This document shows positions 17,813 to 26,700 of a stretch of DNA of 54,886 bases, piece by piece. The notes under the pieces are model-generated. The model saw only the letters and a list, made by a program, of their open reading frames with translations. It was not told the DNA's origin and made no database searches. The stretch comes from an uncultured Clostridia bacterium (lineage in GTDB: Bacteria; Bacillota; Clostridia; TANB77; CAG-508), in assembly GCA_948852945.1 (NCBI GenBank), contig CAQPBJ010000012.1, forward strand, positions 1-54,886. Reading direction: 5' to 3'. How positions within the stretch are numbered: the first letter of the stretch is position 1; each line of letters starts with the position of its first letter. The translations under genes were made by a program, and so were the position numbers.

Positions 17813-17986
17813 ATGGAACAAAATCAAGATATTATATTTGTAGTAATTATCATTGCAATTTCACTAGCTAGTATATTATTTTTTAAAATAATTTTAGGTT
17901 CTCATTCAGAATATGAGAATGAGGTTAATGAAGATGTTCAACAAATAGATGGCTTGACATATGAAAATAATGAAGAAAATCAATAG
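17813..17986 (+). CDS. 57-aa single-pass membrane protein
   Basis: A small open frame with TGGAGG 9-10 bases before the ATG and a good promoter (TTGAAT 17767-17772, 17 bp, TATAAT 17790-17795). The product starts MEQNQDIIF, then has one hydrophobic helix (VVIIIAISLASILFF, then KIILG), followed by an acidic tail rich in Glu and Asn. No family recognised. It is transcribed alone, between two terminators. The arrangement of one TM helix plus acidic cytosolic or outer tail is all that can be said. Confidence 0.7.
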   Translation: MEQNQDIIFVVIIIAISLASILFFKIILGSHSEYENEVNEDVQQIDGLTYENNEENQ

Positions 17987-18006
17987 ATATTAATTGTATT
18001 ATATAT

Positions 18007-18046
18007 AAAAAAGGTAGAAAATACGTTACTTTTCTGCCTTTTTTTG
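18007..18046 (+). terminator. Intrinsic terminator
   Basis: AAAAAAGGTAGAAAA pairs with TTTTCTGCCTTTTTT (one G-U) around an 8-base loop, with a T run. TATAAT at 18048-18053 follows directly and probably serves the next gene. Confidence 0.85.
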
Positions 18047-18088
18047 CTATAATGTATAGGTAAATTTTATTTTTTAGGAGGTATAAAA

Positions 18089-19222
18089 ATGAAAATAGAT
18101 AAAACAGTTCCAATTACTTTACTTACAGGATATTTAGGAGCAGGAAAAACTACTTTAATTAATCATGTTTTAAATAATCAAGAAGGATATAAGGTTGCAG
18201 TAATTGTAAATGATATAGGTGAAGTAAATATTGATGCAAATTTAATAGGAAAAGGAGGCTATGTTCAGGAAGAAGATTCAAGTTTAGTTCCACTTCAAAA
18301 TGGTTGTATTTGTTGTACATTAAAGGTTGATTTAATGCAACAAATAGCAGATATTATTTCAACAAAAAAATTTGATTATATTTTAATTGAAGCTAGTGGT
18401 GTATGTGAACCATTACCAATAGCTCAAACAATAACAGTTCTTTCAGAGGAATCAGCTAAATATGGCTTACCTGAAATTTGTAGATTAGACAATGTTGTTA
18501 CTGTTGTAGACGCTTTACGTTTAAGAGATGAATTTAATTGTGGTGATAATTTAGTAAAAGAAAATATTGATGATGAAGATATTGAAAATTTATTAATTCA
18601 ACAAATTGAATTTTGTACAAAAATTATTTTAAATAAAGTAGATGAGCTTTCAAAAGAGGAGCTAGATAAAGTTAAAGCAATAATTAAAAGATTACAACCT
18701 AAAGCTGAAATTATAGAAACAAATTATTCTAAAGTTTCAGTAGATAAAATATTAAATACAAATTCTTTTGATTTTGATGAAGTTTCAATGTCTGCTGCAT
18801 GGATAGAAGAACTTAACAAAGATGAGGAAGAAGAGGAAGAAGGAGAGACAGAAGAATATGGAATAGGAACTTTTGTATATACAAGAAGAGCTCCTCTAGA
18901 TAGAGATGAATTTGATAAATTTGCAAGTGCTTTTCCAGAAAATATTATAAGATGTAAAGGTGTTATTTGGTTTGAAAATGAACCAGAAACATCATATGTT
19001 TTTGAACAATCAGGAAAACAAGTACAAGCTTACGAAGCTGGACAATGGATTGCTTCATTTCCAGAGGCTCAGATTTCTATGATTTTGAAAGAAAATCCAG
19101 AAATAAGAAATGACTGGGATGAAAAATATGGTGATAGAATAGTTAAATTAGTATTTATCGGACAAAAAATGGATAAAGAAAAAATTATTTCAGATTTAGA
19201 TAAATGTTTGGTTAAAGAATAA
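18089..19222 (+). CDS. CobW/COG0523-family metal-handling GTPase
   Basis: A 377-aa G3E-family GTPase: Walker A in LLTGYLGAGKTTLINHVL, the metal-binding CICCTL motif at about residue 72, an EASGVCEP switch, and the ILNKVDEL guanine-recognition motif. An acidic linker (DEEEEEEGE) separates the GTPase from the C-terminal CobW_C domain (IGTFVYTRRAPLDRDEFDKF). Such proteins act as metallochaperones (zinc, cobalt) or metal-insertion factors. No zinc-box operator or metalloenzyme neighbour is evident, so the metal is unknown. TTAGGAGG precedes ATG 18089. Confidence 0.9.
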   Translation: MKIDKTVPITLLTGYLGAGKTTLINHVLNNQEGYKVAVIVNDIGEVNIDANLIGKGGYVQEEDSSLVPLQNGCICCTLKVDLMQQIADIISTKKFDYILIEASGVCEPLPIAQTITVLSEESAKYGLPEICRLDNVVTVVDALRLRDEFNCGDNLVKENIDDEDIENLLIQQIEFCTKIILNKVDELSKEELDKVKAIIKRLQPKAEIIETNYSKVSVDKILNTNSFDFDEVSMSAAWIEELNKDEEEEEEGETEEYGIGTFVYTRRAPLDRDEFDKFASAFPENIIRCKGVIWFENEPETSYVFEQSGKQVQAYEAGQWIASFPEAQISMILKENPEIRNDWDEKYGDRIVKLVFIGQKMDKEKIISDLDKCLVKE

Positions 19223-19296
19223 TTAAAATAGATGAACAAGTTTCTGACTTCGTTTTTTTATCATACTATACAAAAAGAAAAGATGGAGGTGAAAAA

Positions 19297-20352
19297 ATGA
19301 AGTTTAAAACTTTACTTATTACATTACTAATTTTAATGATTGTATTACCACTTAATATTTTTGCTACTACAGCATCTAGTGATGTTATATATGATGGAAT
19401 TGATGTTAGTGATTGGCAGGGGTATATTAATTATAGTGCTGTTAAAGCGTCAGGAATTGATGTTGTTTATATAAAAGCAAGTCAAGGGGATAATATTGTA
19501 GATTCATATTTTAAAATTAATTATAATAATGCAAAAGAAAATGGACTTAAAGTAGGATTTTATCATTATTTAACTGCTAGAACTCAATCAGAAGCTATAA
19601 GGCAAGCAGAATTTTTCTCATCAGTAATATCTAATACTAGCCCAGATTGCAAATTAGCAATGGATTTTGAATCATTTGGAAATTTAAATATTTATGAAAT
19701 TAATGATATTTCTAGAGCTTTTTTAGAAAGAGTTAGAGAAATTACAGGAAGAGAAGTTATCATATACAGTGATGCATATAATGCTAGAAGTGTATTTAGT
19801 GAAGAACTAGCAAATGAATATCCATTATGGATAGCAGAATATGGTGTAGAAGTTCCAAGTAGAACTAATTGGGAATATTGGGAAGGATTTCAATATACTA
19901 GTACAGGAAATGTTCCAGGCATAAGAGGAAATGTTGATAGAGATAAATTTACAGAAGACATCTTTTTAAATGATGATACACATATTACTCCAAGTGGAAA
20001 TTCAGAAAATTATAATCATGATTTAGAATACATTGTTCAAAGAGGAAATACACTTAGCGGAATAGCTAGAAAATATGGTACAACTGTAAATGAATTAGTA
20101 ATTTTAAATAGTCAAATTCGAAATCCTAATTTGATTTTTCCAGGTGAAAGAATCAGAGTACCTATAAATGGTAATAAAAATAAGGAAGATAGATTTATTA
20201 CAAATCACATTATTTATACTGTAAGAAGAGGAGATACTTTAAGTGAGTTAGCTTTAAGATATGGAACAACAGTACAAAGTATTGCTAATTTAAATAATAT
20301 AAAAAATGTTAATCTTATATATATTGGAGAAAGATTACAAATTGAAAATTAG
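19297..20352 (+). CDS. Secreted GH25 lysozyme with two LysM domains
   Basis: A signal peptide (MKFKTLLITLLILMIVLP...FATTASS) is followed by a GH25 muramidase domain: YDGIDVSDWQGYINY, YIKASQGDN, KVGFYHYLTART and the acidic pair in LAMDFESFG. After a linker come two LysM repeats, at about 250-293 (YIVQRGNTLSGIARKYGTT) and 306-350 (YTVRRGDTLSELALRYGTT), for peptidoglycan binding. It is exported and cleaves the glycan backbone in wall turnover or sporulation/germination. Single-gene unit with GGAGG site and terminator. Confidence 0.95.
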   Translation: MKFKTLLITLLILMIVLPLNIFATTASSDVIYDGIDVSDWQGYINYSAVKASGIDVVYIKASQGDNIVDSYFKINYNNAKENGLKVGFYHYLTARTQSEAIRQAEFFSSVISNTSPDCKLAMDFESFGNLNIYEINDISRAFLERVREITGREVIIYSDAYNARSVFSEELANEYPLWIAEYGVEVPSRTNWEYWEGFQYTSTGNVPGIRGNVDRDKFTEDIFLNDDTHITPSGNSENYNHDLEYIVQRGNTLSGIARKYGTTVNELVILNSQIRNPNLIFPGERIRVPINGNKNKEDRFITNHIIYTVRRGDTLSELALRYGTTVQSIANLNNIKNVNLIYIGERLQIEN

Positions 20353-20381
20353 AAAATGGAGCTTTTAAGGCTCCATTTTTT
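20353..20381 (+). terminator. Intrinsic terminator
   Basis: AAAATGGAGC / GCTCCATTTT arms around TTTTAAG, followed by T residues. It closes the lysozyme gene. Confidence 0.88.
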
Positions 20382-20507
20382 GTATGGAATAATTTTAAAA
20401 TCTAAGAATATTAATTAACTTTTTGTATTCTTTACATATTGCAAAGAAAATTGATATAATGAGATAGAAAAAAAGAATGGCACATTAACGAAAGGATAAA
20501 AGAATAC

Positions 20508-21785
20508 GTGGAAAGTGTTGATATAAGAGATATTGATTTAAAAAATAAAACATATGGTTTCCATTTTACACCGCAAACTGCTGAAGCAGGTTTATCACAA
20601 ACAGGACTAGAATCAAGGATAGGTGTTAATTCTTCTGGAAAATTAGGAAAAGAAGCGATTCCTAAAGTATTTTTTTCAAATGGAATAACAGGAGCTTTAA
20701 TGACATTTAATAGAATTGCTAATATTCCGGCAGATGGTAAACCAAGCCAAAATACTGTTGCAATGCTAGTTAAAGATTATTATAAATATTTGCCAGATAG
20801 AATAAAAGCATTTGTTCCAGAAGAAAAAAGAAGTTTGTCAAGTTTAGAGCAAGCAGATATTAATGAGTTAATTAGAAATTTAAATAATAATGGAATATAT
20901 ACATTAGATTATTGTGAGGCGTTTGAGTTCTTAAGAGACTGGATGCTTGAAAATATGTACGCTATTTTTGAAGCAGAGCCAAGTCAATATGAACATGAAT
21001 TAACAGAGCAAGATATTGAGGAAATAAATAGCGCAAGAAATCCAGAAATTTTAAAAAGAATTAAAGTATTGGATAAAGCTATGGGATTATCAGTAAATGA
21101 AGAAGAAATACAAAAAATGAGTGAAGAAAGACGCAATTTATCTATAGAAATTAGAAAACAGTGTATAGAAGTAGCTTCTCAAAAAAGAGGAGCAAAATTA
21201 GTAGATGGATTTTTTGATAGAGAAGACTATAATGAAGATAGATGTGCTTTTGAAGTACAATACAAGAATAATACACATTCTGCAATATATGAAGATAATA
21301 TACTTGGAAAATCTGTATTGCCAGAAGAATTAAAGAAAGCAACTTTAGATGGAAAAATGGATGCAGTTACTATAATACAAAAACTATTTGAACAAAGGGA
21401 TATGTCAGAAGAGTATTCAATGAGAGGTAGTAGATATGACGTTCGATTGATAGAATTCTTTTTACAATTTTTAAAATTACCTAAAAATTTGTCTCAAGAA
21501 GCAAGAGATGAAATATCACAATCAATAACAGAGCATAGAAACAATGTTAGAGGAATTTTAAAAACAGAGAAAAAAGGTTTTGTAGGTATATTACCAGAAG
21601 AAATTTCAGGAATAAGTGATGTACTAAATCAAATGAAAAAACATCAAGACAGTTTTATAAGTTGGGAAGATGCTCGAAGATTTTCTGAAGATAGAATTGT
21701 GCAATTAGAAAGAGAAAATGCTAATGAAGCTATTACTGCATTGACAATGAATAGAGATGAAAAACAAATTGAAGGACAAAAATAA
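20508..21785 (+). CDS. Unrecognised 425-aa cytosolic protein
   Basis: No family recognised with confidence. The N-terminal 80 residues (YGFHFTPQTAEAGLSQTGL, then KVFFSNGITGALMTFNR) resemble the H-x-T strand, helix and short GL turn that open some ADP-ribosyltransferase-like folds, but this is only a pattern resemblance. The rest is helical and charged, with no TM segments or signal peptide. Start GTG 20508 has a weak, distant AAAGGA; no closer alternative in frame. The stop lies 17 bases before the exonuclease ATG, so the two are probably co-transcribed. Confidence 0.6.
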   Translation: MESVDIRDIDLKNKTYGFHFTPQTAEAGLSQTGLESRIGVNSSGKLGKEAIPKVFFSNGITGALMTFNRIANIPADGKPSQNTVAMLVKDYYKYLPDRIKAFVPEEKRSLSSLEQADINELIRNLNNNGIYTLDYCEAFEFLRDWMLENMYAIFEAEPSQYEHELTEQDIEEINSARNPEILKRIKVLDKAMGLSVNEEEIQKMSEERRNLSIEIRKQCIEVASQKRGAKLVDGFFDREDYNEDRCAFEVQYKNNTHSAIYEDNILGKSVLPEELKKATLDGKMDAVTIIQKLFEQRDMSEEYSMRGSRYDVRLIEFFLQFLKLPKNLSQEARDEISQSITEHRNNVRGILKTEKKGFVGILPEEISGISDVLNQMKKHQDSFISWEDARRFSEDRIVQLERENANEAITALTMNRDEKQIEGQK

Positions 21786-21801
21786 TAGTATAGGAGAAAA
21801 A

Positions 21802-22569
21802 ATGAAGCTAATATCATGGAATGTTAATGGATTAAGAGCGGCGGTTAATAAAGGTTTTAAAGAATTTTTTGAAGAAATAGATGCTGATATATTTTGTATT
21901 CAAGAAACAAAAATGCAATTAGAACAATTAGATATATTTATGGAAATGATATTTAATGGATATTATCAATATTGGAATAGTGCAGAGAAAAAAGGATATT
22001 CAGGAACAGCAATTTTTACAAAACAAGAACCAATAAGTGTTAAATATGGATTAGGAATAGAAGAACATGATAATGAAGGAAGATTAATAACATTAGAATT
22101 TGATAAATTTTATTTAGTGAATTGTTATACTCCTAATTCAAAAAGGACGTTAGAAAGATTACCATATAGGATGATTTGGGAAGATGTGCTTAGAGAATAT
22201 TTAAAAGAGTTAGATGAAATAAAGCCAGTTATTTATTGTGGTGATTTAAATGTTGCACATCAAGAAATAGATATAAAAAATGCTAAATCAAATGTAGGAA
22301 ATTCAGGATTTACAAATGAAGAAAGAGAAAAAATGACAATACTATTAAATAGCGGATTTGTAGATACTTTTAGATATAAATATCCTGATAAAGAGGATAG
22401 CTATACTTGGTGGTCTTATATGGCAAATGTGCGTGCTAAAAATATTGGTTGGAGAATTGATTATTTTATTGTTTCAGATAGAATAAAAGAAAATATTGAA
22501 GATGCTAAAATTCATTCAGAGATATTTGGAAGTGATCATTGCCCAATAGAATTGGATATTAATATATAA
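21802..22569 (+). CDS. xth: Exonuclease III family AP endonuclease
   Basis: A 255-aa EEP-fold DNA repair nuclease. It shows the family motifs KLISWNVNGLRAAVNKG, DIFCIQETKMQ (metal-binding Glu), CGDLNVAHQEIDIKN, and the C-terminal WRIDYFIVSDRI and GSDHCPIELDI. ATG 21802 is chosen because TAGGAG lies 6 bases upstream; in-frame codons further up (from 21757) overlap the previous gene. It cleaves abasic sites in base excision repair. Confidence 0.95.
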   Translation: MKLISWNVNGLRAAVNKGFKEFFEEIDADIFCIQETKMQLEQLDIFMEMIFNGYYQYWNSAEKKGYSGTAIFTKQEPISVKYGLGIEEHDNEGRLITLEFDKFYLVNCYTPNSKRTLERLPYRMIWEDVLREYLKELDEIKPVIYCGDLNVAHQEIDIKNAKSNVGNSGFTNEEREKMTILLNSGFVDTFRYKYPDKEDSYTWWSYMANVRAKNIGWRIDYFIVSDRIKENIEDAKIHSEIFGSDHCPIELDINI

Positions 22570-22606
22570 ACAAGTACCCCAAGCGCAATACTGAGGGTAC
22601 TCGTTT
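22569..22606 (+). terminator. Intrinsic terminator
   Basis: ACAAGTACCCC pairs with GAGGGTACTCGT (with G-U) around a 10-base loop, followed by TTTATATT. Ends the exonuclease transcript. Confidence 0.65.
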
Positions 22607-22653
22607 ATATTATAGAAAATTCTTTCAGAATTTTCGCGGGCGAACAATTAAAC

Positions 22654-22680
22654 GTGGGCTGAACTCTAGTTCAGCCCACT
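22654..22680 (-). terminator. GC-rich hairpin ending the minus-strand small gene
   Basis: GTGGGCTGAACT and AGTTCAGCCCAC form a perfect 12-bp stem (tip CTAG region). It lies just past the stop of the gene read from 22878, followed on that strand by a short T-rich tail and an outer GAACAAT/ATTGTTC pair. Confidence 0.75.
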
Positions 22681-22686
22681 ATTGTT

Positions 22687-22878
22687 CTATATATCTAAAT
22701 GGTAATAGGTTGTAACTTCATTGCCATCTTTATCTTTTGTAGTCTTTGATTTCCATTCTGGTTTCCAAGGATAGAGGCATTTTACAATAGCTAATAAAAT
22801 TAATAAGCCAATTAATAGCCATATCCAGAATGGGTCTACGTCTAGTAAGTTGGAAATAATCCGAATTCTTTCTAGCAT
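22687..22878 (-). CDS. 63-aa single-pass membrane protein
   Basis: The product has an amphipathic N-terminus (MLERIRIISNLLDVDP), one TM helix (FWIWLLIGLLILLAIVKCLY), then a Trp/Lys-rich tail ending in KDGNEVTTYYHLDI. ATG 22878 has TAGGAGTGAT upstream with good spacing; an in-frame GTG at 22887 overlaps that site. No family recognised. Base composition is higher in G+C than the neighbours, and the gene stands alone on the minus strand with its own strong hairpin terminator, so it may be an acquired unit. Confidence 0.75.
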   Translation of the reverse strand: MLERIRIISNLLDVDPFWIWLLIGLLILLAIVKCLYPWKPEWKSKTTKDKDGNEVTTYYHLDI

Positions 22879-22966
22879 AGTAATCACTCCTATAAAGGTT
22901 TGTAATATTATATTATCTTATTAAAATTATGTCAACTATAAAAGTTGTATAAATTATATAATTCTA

Positions 22967-22995
22967 TTGCGAACATATGTACTGTGTGATATAAT
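22967..22995 (+). promoter_or_regulatory. Promoter of the FMN reductase gene
   Basis: TTGCGA (22967-22972), 17-base spacer, TATAAT (22990-22995), 36 bases before the start codon. The short AT-rich region between here and 22887 holds nothing else recognisable. Confidence 0.7.
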
Positions 22996-23030
22996 GCATA
23001 AAATATAGTAATAAATTTTAGGGAGAAGGT

Positions 23031-23567
23031 ATGAAGGTTTTAATAATAAATGGGTCACCACATAAAAATGGAGATACAGCATATATAATTGAAGAATTAA
23101 AAAAGAAAATTGATGGTGAGATAGAAGAAATTAATGCATACTATGATAATATAAAACCATGTATAGATTGTAGATATTGTTGGGAAAATGAAGGTTGTGC
23201 AATAAAAGATAAAATGAAAGTAATATTTAAAGATGATTATGATTTATTAATATTAGCATCACCAATTTATATGTATAATGTGACTCCACCGCTTTTTTCA
23301 ATAATAACAAGATTAAATATGTTGTGGTCTAATAAGTTTTTTCTAAATAAAGAACATAAATTTAAAGAAAAGCAAGGTTTATTAGTTCTAACTGGTGGTG
23401 GAAATGGAGAACCTAAACATGCACTTGAAATGGCAGATTTAACTTTTAAAATGTTAAATGCTAAATTTGATATAAATAAAGATTATATTTATTCATTAAA
23501 TACAAATAATGTTCCAGCGAAAGAAGATAATCAGTTAAATGAAATGATAGAAAAAATAAGGTGGTAA
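23031..23567 (+). CDS. Flavodoxin-fold NAD(P)H:FMN oxidoreductase
   Basis: A 178-aa protein of the NADPH-dependent FMN reductase / iron-sulfur flavoprotein type. The FMN phosphate loop is NGSPHKNGDTAYI, and the cysteine cluster CIDCRYCWENEGC at about residues 44-56 resembles the compact cluster motif of that family. LASPIYMYNVTPP and LTGGGNGEPKHALEM follow as expected. Cytosolic; partner unknown. The next gene starts 4 bases after the stop, so the two are probably an operon. Confidence 0.87.
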   Translation: MKVLIINGSPHKNGDTAYIIEELKKKIDGEIEEINAYYDNIKPCIDCRYCWENEGCAIKDKMKVIFKDDYDLLILASPIYMYNVTPPLFSIITRLNMLWSNKFFLNKEHKFKEKQGLLVLTGGGNGEPKHALEMADLTFKMLNAKFDINKDYIYSLNTNNVPAKEDNQLNEMIEKIRW

Positions 23568-23571
23568 ATAG

Positions 23572-24684
23572 ATGATTGTTAAAAATAATTATAATGAATG
23601 TATAACAAACTTGGCTTGTTCAATTAGAAAATATTTTGGATTAGAAATAAAGCATAGTTCTTTAGAATATGTTGATAAAATGTTAAATGAAAAACAACCA
23701 GAAAATGTTGTTTTAATATTATTTGATGGTATGGGATCAAGAATATTAAATAGAAATTTGGATAAAGAAAGTTTTTTAAATAAAAACAGAGTAAAAGAGA
23801 TTACAACTGTATTTCCAGCTACAACTACTGCTGCAACTACATCAATATGTACAGGACTTAATCCTATAGAACATGGTTGGCTGGGTTGGAATATGTATAT
23901 AGAGCCAATTGATGAAACAATAACTTTATTTAGAAATTGCAAAAAAGGAAATGAAGGAATAGTAAGTGATGAATTTTTAAAAGTAAAGAATAAATTAGCT
24001 CAAAAGAAAATTACTGACGAAATAAATGAAAATACAAATTTTACAGCTTTTGAAGTAAGTCCATATGGTTCAACACCATATGGTACTTTGGATGAAATGT
24101 TTGAAATTATTAAAAATAAATGTCAAAAAACTGGAAAAAAATATATTTATGCTTATGATACAGAGCCTGATCATACTATGCATGATTATGGACCAGATTC
24201 GAAGAAAGCAAAAGAGTTAATACAAATAAGAAATGATAAAGTAGAAAAATTGTGTAGCGAAATAAAAAATGCTATGGTAATTGTAATTGCAGACCATGGT
24301 CATAGATTATCAGAATCAATTTATTTAGAAGAAGAGCATCCAGAAATAATGAAAATGCTAGAAAGAACTACTTCTTTAGAACAAAGGGCTGTATCTTTTA
24401 AGGTAAAAGAAGAATATAAAGATGCATTTCCAAAAGAATTTAATAAGAGATTTAGAAGGGATTTTGTTTTATATACAAAGCAAGAAATACTAGATAGTAA
24501 ATTGTTTGGTGATGGTGAAGAAAATGAATTGTTTAGAGGTGCAATAGGAGATTTTATAGCAATAGCAGAAAATTCTGATAAAAGCATTTTAACAACGGGA
24601 GACAAAAATCATAAATCTAAACATGCAGGATATTCTGATGATGAAGTATATATACCATTAATTGTGATAGATAGATGTGAATAA
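23572..24684 (+). CDS. Alkaline-phosphatase-superfamily phosphodiesterase
   Basis: A 370-aa type I phosphodiesterase / nucleotide pyrophosphatase-like protein. Seen: metal-binding ILFDGMGS, the nucleophile Thr region TTVFPATTTAATTSICTG, the PDHTMHDYGP ligands and IADHGHR. No signal peptide or TM helix, so it acts in the cytosol, unlike many homologues. Substrate unknown. Co-directional and 4 bases downstream of the FMN reductase. Confidence 0.88.
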   Translation: MIVKNNYNECITNLACSIRKYFGLEIKHSSLEYVDKMLNEKQPENVVLILFDGMGSRILNRNLDKESFLNKNRVKEITTVFPATTTAATTSICTGLNPIEHGWLGWNMYIEPIDETITLFRNCKKGNEGIVSDEFLKVKNKLAQKKITDEINENTNFTAFEVSPYGSTPYGTLDEMFEIIKNKCQKTGKKYIYAYDTEPDHTMHDYGPDSKKAKELIQIRNDKVEKLCSEIKNAMVIVIADHGHRLSESIYLEEEHPEIMKMLERTTSLEQRAVSFKVKEEYKDAFPKEFNKRFRRDFVLYTKQEILDSKLFGDGEENELFRGAIGDFIAIAENSDKSILTTGDKNHKSKHAGYSDDEVYIPLIVIDRCE

Positions 24685-24726
24685 ATTATTTTATTTAGTA
24701 GTAGTCTAATTAAAAGGGAGAGAAAA

Positions 24727-26691
24727 ATGTTTAAGTTAGTATCTGAATATAAGCCTACTGGTGATCAGCCACAGGCTATAGATTATTTAGTTAAAGGAAT
24801 AAATGAAGGAAAAAAATTTCAAACATTGTTAGGTGTTACAGGTTCTGGTAAGACATTTACAATGGCAAATATAATTGAAAGAACACAAAAACCTACATTA
24901 GTTTTAGCACATAATAAAACTTTAGCAGGACAATTATATTCTGAATTTAAAGAGTTTTTTCCAGAAAATAGGGTTGAATATTTTGTATCTTATTATGATT
25001 ATTATCAACCAGAAGCATATATTGCAGCATCAGATACGTATATTGAAAAAGATGCTTCTATTAATGATGAAATAGACAAGCTTAGACATTCAGCTACAGC
25101 ATCTTTATTTGAAGATAGAAATGTAATTGTTATTGCATCTGTTTCATGTATTTATGGGTTGGGTGATCCGATTGATTATGAAAATATGATTGTTTCACTT
25201 CGTCCAGGTATGGAAAAATCCAGAAATGAAATTATGAAAAAACTTGTGAATATGCAATATACAAGAAATGAAATGGATTTTAAAAGAGGAACATTTAGAG
25301 CTAAAGGTGATATTTTAGAAATATATCCATCGAATCAAGAAGAATCAGCTATAAGAGTGGAGTTTTGGGGAGATGAAGTAGAAAAAATTTCAGAAATAAA
25401 TCCATTAACAGGAAAAACTATTGCTATTAGAGAACATGTTATGGTATATCCAAATTCGCATTATGTTACAAGTAAAGATAAATTAGATAAAGCATTAGAA
25501 AATATTGAAAAAGAAATGGAAGAAAGAGTTCAATATTTTAAAGATAATAAAAAATTGATTGAAGCTCAAAGAATAGAAGAGAGAACAAATTTTGATATAG
25601 AGATGCTTAAAGAGACAGGATTTTGTCAAGGAATAGAAAATTATTCAAGACACATAAGTGGTAGACCAGCAGGAAGTGCGCCATATACATTATTTGATTA
25701 TTTTCCAGATGACTTTTTGCTTCTTATTGATGAGTCACATGCTACAGTTCCACAAGTTAGAGCTATGTATAATGGTGATAGAGCAAGAAAAGATTCTCTT
25801 GTTAATTTTGGATTTAGATTACCTTCAGCATATGATAATAGACCACTTAAATTTAATGAGTTTGAAGAAAGAATTAATCAATGTATATTTGTAAGTGCTA
25901 CACCAGCAGATTATGAAAAAGAGCATGCTAAAGATAATGTTGTGGAACAAATTATCAGACCAACAGGACTTTTAGATCCTAAGATTGAAGTTAAACCAGT
26001 TGAAAATCAAATAGATGATTTAATTACTCAAATAAATGAAAGAGTAGAAAAAGAAGAAAGAGTATTAGTTACTACTTTAACTAAAAAAATGGCAGAAGAT
26101 TTAACAGCATATTTAAGAAACATAGGTATTAGAGTTAGATATATGCATTCTGAGATTAAAGCTTTAGAAAGAATGGAAATTATTAGAGATTTGCGTATTG
26201 GAGAGTTTGATGTTTTAGTTGGTATTAATCTTTTAAGAGAAGGTTTAGATATTCCAGAAGTATCACTAGTTGCAATATTAGATGCAGATAAAGAAGGATT
26301 TTTACGTTCAGAAAGATCACTAATTCAAACAATAGGGCGTGCTGCTAGAAATACTGAAGGAAAAGTTATAATGTATGCTGATGAACTTACAGATTCTATG
26401 GAAAAAGCTATTTCTGAAACTAATAGAAGAAGAGCAATTCAAGAAGCATATAACAAAGAACATGGAATAACACCTCAAACAATTAAAAAATCTGTTAGAG
26501 ATATTATTAAAGCTACAATTGTTGGAGACATATCAGCAGAATATAAAATTGATAAAAATGAAACTACAGAGGATATTATTAACAGGTTAACAGATGAAAT
26601 GTTAAAAGCAGCTCAAGCAATGGAATTTGAGAAGGCTGCTGAATTACGTGACAAAATTAAAGAACTAGAAAAATTTATTGAAAACAAATAG
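24727..26691 (+). CDS. uvrB: UvrABC system protein B
   Basis: The damage-verifying helicase-like subunit of nucleotide excision repair. Full length at 654 aa. Walker A GVTGSGKTFTM, the beta-hairpin YYDYYQPEAYI, the DESHATVPQ box, helicase motifs TIGRAARN and the C-terminal UVR coiled segment MEFEKAAELRDKIKEL (UvrA/UvrC contact) are all present. AAGGGAGAG precedes the ATG. uvrA lies 6 kb further on as a separate unit. tyrA starts 9 bases after the stop. Confidence 0.98.
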   Translation: MFKLVSEYKPTGDQPQAIDYLVKGINEGKKFQTLLGVTGSGKTFTMANIIERTQKPTLVLAHNKTLAGQLYSEFKEFFPENRVEYFVSYYDYYQPEAYIAASDTYIEKDASINDEIDKLRHSATASLFEDRNVIVIASVSCIYGLGDPIDYENMIVSLRPGMEKSRNEIMKKLVNMQYTRNEMDFKRGTFRAKGDILEIYPSNQEESAIRVEFWGDEVEKISEINPLTGKTIAIREHVMVYPNSHYVTSKDKLDKALENIEKEMEERVQYFKDNKKLIEAQRIEERTNFDIEMLKETGFCQGIENYSRHISGRPAGSAPYTLFDYFPDDFLLLIDESHATVPQVRAMYNGDRARKDSLVNFGFRLPSAYDNRPLKFNEFEERINQCIFVSATPADYEKEHAKDNVVEQIIRPTGLLDPKIEVKPVENQIDDLITQINERVEKEERVLVTTLTKKMAEDLTAYLRNIGIRVRYMHSEIKALERMEIIRDLRIGEFDVLVGINLLREGLDIPEVSLVAILDADKEGFLRSERSLIQTIGRAARNTEGKVIMYADELTDSMEKAISETNRRRAIQEAYNKEHGITPQTIKKSVRDIIKATIVGDISAEYKIDKNETTEDIINRLTDEMLKAAQAMEFEKAAELRDKIKELEKFIENK

Positions 26692-26700
26692 GAGAAATGA

